From Apostichopus japonicus (taxonomy: Eukaryota > Echinodermata > Holothuroidea > Aspidochirotida > Stichopodidae), in the NCBI RefSeq assembly GCF_037975245.1, contig NC_092563.1, positions 3,669,001 to 3,729,000 of the forward strand: DNA of 60,000 bases. The letters are read 5' to 3'. The notes beneath the pieces were generated by a model. The model did no database searches. It was not told where the DNA came from and saw only the letters and a program-made list of their open reading frames with translations. The translations under genes and the position numbers were made by a program. Shown here piece by piece: positions 48,401 through 57,972 of the stretch. Within the stretch, counting starts at the first letter, position 1. Every line of letters begins with the position of its first letter.

Positions 48401-51400
48401 TGCAACAACCTCAAGTAATGGAAGCCATAACAAATGCTGCCAATAGCATGAAGAACCCAGTCCATGTACCTGGAACTGCCTCACAGCTTCCAAAGCAGAT
48501 CAGAATTGTTTACCGTACCTCTCAAGCCAGCCAGTTGAAAAATAACAGTGGATCAAATGAACCACGGAAAGTTACCTTATTTAGCTGTTCTATTTGCACC
48601 AAAATCTTTCTGAGGAAAGAGACATATGACCAGCACTTAGCTACTCACTATGCAGGATTCAGTTGTTCAAAATGTCTCATGAAGTTTGTTTCATCTTCAG
48701 TCCTGGCTCAACATCAGAAGGTCTGTACGAAGTCAAATGAAGAGAGTAACGTTCCCTTTAGCTGTGCTCACTGCCAGATGCGTTTCAAGTATACTAGAGA
48801 ACTTACCCCACATACACAAAGATGTCATCCTGGGAAACCTGTTAAGGCTCTTTTCCACTCCAGTTCTGTTGCCAACAGTAGTCCAAAAGATACCAAAGCT
48901 TTGAACAACAAACCAACTCCTACTACACTGCCTATTGCTTCATCAACGCCAAAGCCGTCGGTGCTGATACCAAGACCAAGCCAAAACCCTTCAGTAACAG
49001 AAACAAAACAGACCATAACCATTAAAATTCCTGAAACACCACCTGTAAAAGAAGAGAAATTGGTTCGTGTGGAGAAAGCAAAGTCTCCACGAACTAAGGA
49101 TGTTAAAGAACAAAAAGATGACCTGTGGATCCCCTTGCCAAAGAGCAGAAAACGAAACAAAAAATTAAAAAAGAAGAATAAACATCCAAAGTATCTGTTT
49201 AGTGACACTGTTGAACCTGGTTTTCCAAAGTCAAGGAAAATGAACGTATGTGATGAGTGGTATGGCAGCATTCTCATTCATAAAGATCCAGAATGCACAA
49301 CTTCCAAACTTATTAAAAAACATGGAGAAAGGAAGAAGTCCGGGAAACGTCCATACCTATGCAAACTTTGTCCAAAAGACTTCTTTTCTGAACATTGCCT
49401 ATTTGAGCACATCAAGATCCACACAAAGCCGTTTACATGCGGCGAGTGCGGCCTGCGGAATGCACGCAAGGACAACATCATGAAACACATACAGCTTGTT
49501 CACCAAGGTCCTAAGTACAAAACCAGAGACAAACGAAGGAAGGAATTCAGAGGTGGTCGGAGCAGAAAGAGGCTCAAACTCTCTGGGGAGAATGAAAGTA
49601 ATTCAGGTAGCGAGGAAGAAAGCGATGGAGAACACGCAAATGGTGGTGAAAACAACAAAAGCAGCAACGATCCATATGACAGTGAGACAGAGCTCCCCAC
49701 CATGGTGAAGGAAAGCTCCAGACTGAGTAGACTCAAAAGGAGACATCAAAGTAAAATGAATGGTGAGAACCAAGAGCCGGAAAAGAAAGAAATTGAAGAG
49801 GATGCCATCGACCAGATAACGGATCTAACACCAGATTGCAATTCAGGTGGTAAAGTAGATGCAGAGAGTGTTGAAGAGATAGACCTGACAGCTGATGCAG
49901 ATGGTAAAGTAGACATTCATGATGGTTGTAGTAATGATGATGAGAGTAAAGGCGTATCTGAGAATGTAAGTGATGTAAGAACCGATACTGGGAATGCAAA
50001 AATGGAAGGGGAGGAAGTTATCACAGTCTCAAATGACTGTGATAAGAGATCAGAGTATGCACCTCCGACCAGTGATGACAGCAAAGGATCTGCTAACACT
50101 TCATCTGAAAGAAATGTTGAAGATAGCAGTGCAAATGAGCCAGTAGTTGTCTGCAAAACTGAGGATGCCCTTCCCAATGATAACAGCAAAGGACCTAAGA
50201 GAGCTGACAATGATGTTGAAATGGTGGATGTGTCAGATCAAAACCAGCAGAGTGCTCATGAAATGAAACAGAATGACTCCACTAGCTCCACCTCCCGACC
50301 TGAGACTTCAGAAACTGTTGTTGGCACTGAGAGGATGACCGATAACATCACTCAGTCTGCCAAAAGTGATGACGTCGATGATGCTATAGAAGCTATAGAT
50401 GACTGCGAGTTGGAAGCTGAGATGGTGAAGGAAGAGACATCAGGTAAAGCAGTGATTCCAAGAGAAGAAACTCCCGAAACTGATGTCATGGATCGGGGGA
50501 AATCGGATGAAGATATAGCAGATGTAAAGAATGAAGATTTGCTGCCATCAACAGCATTCACGGTGAGTACCTTATTTTGCAGTGATGAAGGTTTCAGTGG
50601 CGATGATAACGATAAGAACGTACATAACGGGAATAAAGCAGATGAAACAGAGCAGACTGTAAATAAAACTTTAAATCAGTCAGATCTTTCAGGGGAATTA
50701 TTTGAAGATAGTGAAGCTGATGACAGCACTCTTCCCGTTGAAACGGAAGAGCCAGTTGTGCCTCACATTGTGTCTGTGAGATCTCTTAACCAAGACCAAG
50801 AGTGCGAGTTAACAGAAGGTTACAAAGAAGAAGAAGAGAATGTTCAACCGTCTGCAGAACCTCAACCAAAGCAACCAAACATTGAAAGCAATGAACTGAT
50901 GGCTCAAATGGCCAATTCTGAAACAGCAGAATCAAGTAAAGACCAAGAAAGTTCAGCTGAATACAAAAACCCAGAGAAAGAACACCTAGTTCCAGTTTTT
51001 TCGCCAAGTGGAAGCACTGTTCTTGGTTACAGAGAAGGAGTATCTAAAGATGGCAAAGGTGGAGTAACGACTGGACCAACACCACCAATTTCATCAATGC
51101 CACCTTTTTCAGGTGGTCACAATCCCTACTTTGTGAATCCTTCTAGACAACCATTCCTTTGTCCGCCACCCAAATCGCCTCGAAAACAGGATCAACATCC
51201 TTTCTTGAATGGTTTTGCAAGACCTCCACCCGGGGTTTTCCCATCACAAGGACCCCTTTTTATGCATAACCCATACTTGCATCAGCCTCCACCATACCCA
51301 GGCAGTGCATTCATGTCATCAGATGTAAGGGCGTCACGTTCCAGAGTTTATGGATCTGATCCTAAAAGAAACTTTCCTGGACTGATGGCTGTTGGTAAGG

Positions 51401-54400
51401 ATGCTATGGAAAAACAATCAGAACTGTTTATGCAAAACAGATTGCCTTTTTTGGCTTCCAGAATGTCTTATCCAGTTCATCCAAACAACCTGAGCCCGAG
51501 AGAGGGAGTAGCTGTTGCGCACCTCCCATGGATGATGCCTCCAAGTAGTTTCCATCAAAGAGGACCTCACCCTGACTGGGTTCAACCACCGTCCCAATCA
51601 CCTGCTGCTGCTAGTGCAGCTCTTGATCTTTCCAACTCTTTGAAGTCTCCTCAGGGTGCCAAAGTTGTAAGGAGTGACGAGATAACCAAATCCAAAGAAT
51701 GCGAGATCATTGCAAGTGGTGATGAGTCACCCTCTGATGAAGTCCCAAAAGAAGCTGATACATCTGAGTCATCTACCGTACCTCCTATGCCAAAGCTAAT
51801 AAGGGGAGATGAGATGGGGAAATACAGAACTGCTAATGGATTCCTTCCACATGCAAAAGGGGATGATCTTAATGATAAGGGGAATTTGCAACCAGTGGAT
51901 ATGCCAAAACAGTGCCACAGAGATGAACCTCAGAAACCTCATCATCCACTTAATCAACAGTTACCTTTCATTCCAACTAGTCCCTGTCATTACCCACCTC
52001 ATCAAAATATTGATGTTCTTCATCCCAATACCACAGGTGCATTTCCCCAACAGATGCACGCCCACAGGATTCCTATTCATTATGCTCCACCAAATCATCT
52101 CCGACCAGCTCTTTCTCCTCTTCAGCAAATGCTTTGCCAAAATGGCTCGACCTTCCAAGGACCATTACTGAGAGGACCCTATCCACCTTTTACGCCCAGG
52201 CCTAACTCTCCTCGGCGTTCATCTCCTTATAATGGTGGATCGCCTGAGAACCCAGCACAATTAGGAGGCACCTCAGCAACATCACCAAAGAGGATGAGAC
52301 GCTCTCCTGCTAGACATCAATGTGATCGGAATTCTCGGAATTCCTCTCACTCGTCAACTGATGGAGATGGACCAAAGTCTCCATGGTCAACCACCCCTAA
52401 GAGGTCTTCCCGAAGGTCCAGTGCAGACTCCCATAGCTCTGAATCTGGTAAAACATTCACTTGTCCTATACCTCCATGCAAGAGGTCTTTCAAGAGACCT
52501 CACTATTTACAGGAACACATTGCGGGCCACGCACGAGCTGGTGAGATCAACCCAGAGAATCCTTTGGCCTCAGTTTCCAAGAAGATTTACACAACTGTCT
52601 CTTCACCTAACGGTGATATGGAAGTGGAGGTTGATCTGGAAAGGCCCTACATCTGCCATATTTGTGGAAAGGGATTCAAAAGGAAGAACAACTTGGCAGA
52701 TCACGTGCGCACTCACTCGAGACCATACAAATGCGGCGAGTGCTCATACGACACGATTCGGTGGCAGTACTTGGCTGACCACATGAAGAAAGCGCATAAC
52801 TTTGATGGGGATGAAAAGGAACTGGAGGCATTCTTCAAGCAGTCTGGGAAGAAACTAAAGCCTACCGACGTGATACCGCTATCTGCCTTAACTCCCATTA
52901 CTGAACGTATCAGAGATGGACAGATCAAAGAATTGTCTTCTCATTATCCAAGGGTGAAAGTCTGGCGGCACTCTAGGGTGTCACATTCAAAACTTTCCAG
53001 GTCACGTTCCTTAAAGAAGAAGAAGAAGCACAAAAGAAGCAAATCCGACTTGGTAGACTTCTACGGTAAAAGCGATCAGAGCAAACCAAGACTCGATTCG
53101 GACATTTCCGACGGTGTCTCCCCGTCAGACAGTGGCTGGAGGCCAATGAGTGAAGACATCGTTGAACATGGAGTAACAGAAGTGACATCCAATGGTGTCG
53201 AAGGTAGTGCCAGCCTTGCTAGTGATGTTACATGCGACATGAATGAAGAAGCCAATGACAATGTATTCAAGGAATCGGAAATGGAAGACACATCTGTGGA
53301 AACCACAAGTGATCCCACAGGAAGACGCCTTGTAGAAACTCATCCAACTGTTATTAGATATAAACAGGCAATTCTACCAGAGGGGTCGTCACATGGAGCA
53401 GTTGTCAACAATGGTTCAGAAGATTCAGAATCTGCCTCTCCCCGGGATACAGTAACAGACAGTACTGATGCTGAGGGAATTATTGATGTCACCACTAATG
53501 TAAGAGTTGAAGAGGTATCAGATGCCTTGGATAAAATGTCAGTGGTGGACAGGTGTTCATCTTTGGAATCAGAAAATCCTGCCAATGAATCACCACCGGA
53601 GGGAGAACTTGATGCGACTGTGACTCTACCAGCAGTGCAAAAGGATGTATCCAGCCACTCTGTACCTGCAGCTATAGTGAATGGTGTGCCCACAGTCATT
53701 CAGGAAAGTCATCCCTGTGCCTCACTACCGTTAGTAGAAAGTCATGGTAGTCCACCTCTCCAGCCATTGGACTGTGAAATACCAGTAACAGTTGAGAAAG
53801 AATCCGCTGCAGAAGCAGTTGAATTGAGAGATGAGACAGATATCATGAACAGTAAGAAAGAAGAACATCCTGAATCCGAGAGTCTGGTCCAGTCACCACA
53901 CAGTGTAACTGAATTCCAGAGACTGGTTGAGTCACCGCGTGGTGAGACTGAATCAGAGAGTCTGGTTGAGTCATTACATGGTGAAGCTGTGGACAAATCC
54001 ATTGGACTGCCTCTTGGTGAAGTTGTGGATGAATCTTATAAATCATCACATGATGAAAAGATCGATGAACCTATTGAATCACCACATCGTGAAGCTATGG
54101 ATGAATCTAATGAAGCACCACTCGATGAAACTAAGGATGAACCTATTCAATCACCGCATGGTGAAGCTGTGGATGAAACTATCGCATCTCCACATGGTGA
54201 AACTATGGATGAAACTATTGGATCCCCACATGAAGAAGTGGATGAAAATATCAACAATAACTGGCCGATTGAAAAGAAAGATTTCAATGCACGGAGTGGA
54301 GACAACAACTCTCTGGGATCCTCAGTAATCAGAAAGGAACAGGAAAACAGTTCAGCGGTGGCAAAGTCTCCCAAGAAGAGGAAGAAGAAAAAGAAGGGAA

Positions 54401-54885
54401 AGAGGTGGTCACGATCTAAATCTAAAGGCTACAATTCTGACAAGAAACAGATTAGTCCAATGTTGTTTACACCCCCGGAAATCGCACAAGAAACGCCCCC
54501 GGCAGACGCACATGTAACACCTCCGGCAAACGCACTATCATCAATCGGAAGAATTCATCTCGAGCAGTACTTTCTCCTTCAAGAGCACGATGTCGATCGT
54601 CCATACAAGTGCAACATCGACGACTGTCAGAAGGCCTTCAAGAACAAACAGCACATGAGAGAACATATCTTCACGCACATCAAGCCTTACAAGTGTGACT
54701 ACTGTGGACAGGGTTTTCCACGAACCGATTATTTGGCTCTCCACATGAAGGAAGATCACAAAGTGACCCCATCCAAGCGTGACCTATTTGAGAAGAGGAG
54801 GCAAGCTAACGCAAGAGCTACAGCTGGACGACAGAGGGCTACTAAGAGTGACAAGAGGAGAGCCCTCTATGAGCAGATGCTGTAA
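45462..54885 (+). CDS. Giant multi-C2H2 zinc-finger protein, 2,920 aa
   Basis: There are two coding exons, 45462-46658 and 47320-54885, with a GT-AG phase-0 intron between them. An exon begins at acceptor 45424 and an in-frame TAG at 45435-45437 precedes ATG 45462, so this is the start; Met6 is a possible alternative. Residues 1-800 are low-complexity: acidic/Ser-rich, a basic patch near 286-300 (VRRKKHRKVRK), then Gln/Ser/Thr/Pro-rich. Ten zinc fingers follow in four clusters: 822-902 (three, the middle one C2HC), 1080-1127 (two), 2114-2225 (three) and 2830-2879 (two). Between them lie acidic Ser-rich (about 1140-1660), Pro/His-rich (about 1665-2080) and repeat (2587-2709) regions. Lysine-rich runs before clusters 2 and 4 and after cluster 3 look like nuclear localisation signals. 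The architecture suits a sequence-specific DNA-binding regulator; targets are unknown. I do not recognise an orthologue. Confidence 0.93.
46659..47319 (+). other. Phase-0 intron of the zinc-finger gene
   Basis: It runs from CAG|GTAATT at 46658/46659 to TCCTCCTCAG at 47310-47319, 661 nt. The upstream frame stays open for 66 codons into the intron, to 46856. Retention would therefore give a truncated 465-residue protein without zinc fingers. No repeat or RNA gene is seen inside. Confidence 0.85.
53881..54249 (+). repeat. In-frame tandem repeat, about 36 nt (12 residues)
   Basis: About ten units of the consensus [S/T/P]-I-x-S-P-H-G-E-x-x-D-E run through residues 2587-2709 of the zinc-finger protein. 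Early units are of the ESLVESPRGETES type and later ones PIQSPHGEAVDE and TIASPHGETMDE. The DNA repeats with the same phase, and the frame is kept throughout. Every unit keeps an S/L-P or S-x-H core and an acidic end. It is probably an intrinsically disordered, length-variable spacer before the last finger pair. Confidence 0.85.
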
Positions 54886-55240
54886 GACTGGTCTTGTGGG
54901 TTGTATGCTCAGTTGTGGTCGTGGTATCCTCAAGGCTGTGTAGTTTGTGGGGAGTAGGCTAAGTTGTGTTTTGCATTCTTGTATCTTTCATCATTGAAAT
55001 ATCCCTCAATCATGTTGAATACTGTTTGGCTGCTTCTGCCTTTTAGAGAGCTACTGTATTGAAACGTTTATTTCAGTACAGAAAGATTTTCTGTCGCACA
55101 AACTTAAAAGTAATAATTTTGTTGAAGTATATATGGCTACTCAGTTTAAATACGCCTTCTTAAAAACAGATTTTTTTTTCTGCCGGTACCTTGTCTTTAG
55201 CAGCGGCCTGTGGTATCAATAAAAGTGTGATGAAATCAAT
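54886..55240 (+). other. 3'UTR of the zinc-finger gene
   Basis: After the TAA at 54883-54885 the first AATAAA is at 55218-55223, followed by TG-rich sequence (aagtgtgatg). A short 3'UTR of about 350 nt is the simplest reading. Later sequence to 57,880 could be extended 3'UTR if this signal is weak. Confidence 0.5.
55218..55223 (+). terminator. Candidate polyadenylation signal of the zinc-finger gene
   Basis: An AATAAA hexamer lies 333 nt after the stop codon, with a TGTGATG motif just downstream. Confidence 0.5.
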
Positions 55241-57870
55241 GCAAAAGTCAGCTTTACGACAGCAAAGTGTGGTCGCAAGAAGCTAGGGTGCATTTTGAAA
55301 TAACACTTAATATGTTCCAACCTTGAGAAGGGACAGAACAAGCTCAGCTAAAATGATGTGATCAATCATGAAATACCTAACATATTTTTGAAAAACAAGA
55401 AAAGCAGTTATAAGTTAGGAAATGTTGAGCATCTCTCTCTATCTTCTGGAGTGATTCTTTAGATTTGCTGGTCAAGGAATGAATCATTCCACATCTAAGG
55501 TAGACCTAGAGCAAACTGATGGTCCAAATCTTTTGAAAAGGGATCCATTTTTATTTTTCAAGTCTATGTATAGAGCAATGGGTGCTTCTAAAGAGGTTTC
55601 AGGACTTCCAAATTGTGTCAAGATGGAAGTCTTGGCTTTATATTTATCTTCGCACACTTGCGAGTGGCAAATCGGGTCTAACGACATATGCCTACGTGAG
55701 GGTCCCAAAAATAAGACGTAGTGTGAAGTTTTTATATATATTGAAACAACTCAACTGCATTGATCTTTCTTATTCTAAATGTAAGAAATAGCCTGGTCTT
55801 GTTACTTGGAAAATGAACCAGTTCAACTTTTTATTATTACTTCAAGTCTGAGCGTGAAATATAGATGCACTGAAGTTATCAGTTTCGACAACTCAAAAAT
55901 GTAAGAATGATTGCAAAGAAGTTCAAGAAAGTACTATGCATCTTAGATACACTGGTTCAAGTCTCGTTCCAGCCTATCCTTTTCTTTGCTCATTCAGCAG
56001 TCATTTGTAATTCTCAATGTTTTTGCTGTTTATTATCTACTTACACTTTAAATATCAAATTTTTAGCAGCAACGCGCTATTGCCATAGAAGCAGGACAAA
56101 TTTGCATTTGCCTTGAATTAATAGCTCAGCAATATCAATTTTGCACCGGTTGTCTGAAAATTGCAAGTTTTTATTTTTTTTTTCTACTGGCAAAAGGCAA
56201 ATTCTGCTGGCATTTAGCCAGTAAAAAGTCTGAATTTCAATGCCTCTCATTGCATTTCATTAAAAGTGGAAGACATCTTGCTCTGTAACTAAGCTCCTCT
56301 AAAAATCTATAGATGGAGATTAATGTAAGTTTCCTCAAGTAATGATTTTTGCAAAATGAGCTTATCATGGCCCTGTGTGTACCTGAATCAAGTTTTTCCT
56401 TGATGTGTCCTATTTTGAGTTGCAGCTTATCACTTCCAAGTTATCAGTTGAATACAGATCATGTTTTGGATGACTGTTATGTTTCTTATCAGTGATGAAA
56501 TTGTTATAACTTATTTAGGTCAAGACATTTGCCGACACATGGCGTCTGAATTTTTATAACGTGTAATCAGTTAGAATATTGTACATGGTAGGGCCGAAAT
56601 GGACCAGCAACATCATATTGTGTAATCAATAATTTGGACTATAGTACATATTAGGGCCAAAAATGACTATGAAGATTGGTATTAGCTGGCCATGTTTTGT
56701 AATGGAATGCATAATGAGGCTTTTACATGAAGTGACCATTTTTCGACATACCAGTGTCTTTTAGAGCAAAACTTGGATGACATTACAGTTATTGCCATAT
56801 CTAATAATATTTGTTAAATTTGACCAGGGAATATGATGTTGCAGTTTGGGTTGCTTTCTTCATTTGGAGGATGATTAACATCTAAACATTTGTATAAAAG
56901 TTTATAGGTAGATCTCAAAATTGATTACTATTTATCACTAGTATATCTAATTGATGAGATGTCTTGGTCTCTTTGAGTTCAAAGTAATTGGAAAAGGTTT
57001 ATCATATCATTCATGAATAGTAGTTTAACTAGATCAAATCTACAAGGGCAAAAAGTGGTGTAATATTTGCAAAATTTAACATCATTTGGCACAAAGTTTA
57101 ATACAGATCCACAACTTTTGGAAGCATATGCTTTGCTTATTCACATATACTAATGATGACAAAACTTGACCAGGCCTTGAAATTCAGGCTGTTTTGCATT
57201 AAAAAAAAACAGGGGCATTAAGTACATAAACACTTAAGTCAATACAGTAACTGATGTTTGGAAGTGAAAACTTGAGTAGATTTGTTTAACCACTAGTATT
57301 TTTTATGCAAGTGGCTACAATTGTTAAAATTCTATTTCTGATTAATGAAACCCTTTTACCCAGTTCACGTCTTATTTTGGTTTGAAGATTTGACACCATG
57401 TGACTTATATGTCTGTGAAAATGAATGAGTTTGTGGCTATTTGGAAGGTATTTTTTTTTGGCTGCTGTCATTTACCTCAGAGGTTATCAAACAGTGCACG
57501 AGATACTCAATATTTAAAAGAGGCTGAGATAAGATATATCTATACTGTTCAGGTTTAAACATAGACTGATGGCTTTATGACTAAGGGTTATGTTTTTAGG
57601 TTCACAGAGAATGTTATGTAATACAGGGTATTAACACAGTATAGAGCTGTTTAAACAAGAAGGCGTAACTCGCACAAATAATCTGTCCAATGTTCTAACA
57701 TTGGTCTGCGTCACGTCACCCAGAAGGTTTTCCTTTTCCATCGGACATAACCTTGTAGGTCTGATGTGAAGCAATGCCCTAGTGTCTAAGTTATTACTTC
57801 ATAAGAAAATTTCTTGAATTGTTATTTCTTAGGGCCAAACCACTTTGCTGATAATGCTCAAGGGATACAA
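55241..57870. other. Downstream sequence, no gene seen
   Basis: AT-rich with short chance frames. It contains a family A-type fragment around 56180-56235 ('tttctactggcaaaaggc', 'ctggcatttagccagtaaa'). No coding exon or RNA gene is recognised. Confidence 0.45.
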
Positions 57871-57882
57871 AATTTTACCTTC

Positions 57883-57972
57883 TTTTTGGTTCCTTGCTTT
57901 AGCAAAAGGAACCTATGCAGTCAGGTTGGCGTGTGTGTGTGTGTGTGTATGTGTGTGTGTGTGTGTGTGCGT
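57883..57972. repeat. Hairpin plus (GT)n at the edge of a complex repeat
   Basis: A perfect 8-bp inverted repeat, GGTTCCTT/AAGGAACC, brackets a 10-base loop at about 57888-57913. It is followed by 'tatgcagtcaggttggc' and a (GT)n microsatellite of about 40 bp at 57932-57969, then 'gtctgtgacacttgcttgggtacgct'. This appears to be the left boundary of the tandem-repeat element that fills the rest of the window. Confidence 0.6.

Noticed and set aside
50563-50582. A 20-nt stretch with perfect intron ends (GTGAGTACC...TTTTGCAG) inside the large coding exon
   Set aside because: It is far too short to be spliced. The frame is open through it, and removing 20 nt would shift the frame and destroy about 1,440 downstream residues, including five zinc fingers.
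48825-54759. Many minus-strand frames of 65-150 codons opposite the zinc-finger gene
   Set aside because: They are antisense shadows of a long biased coding exon. None shows a domain, start context or splice signals.
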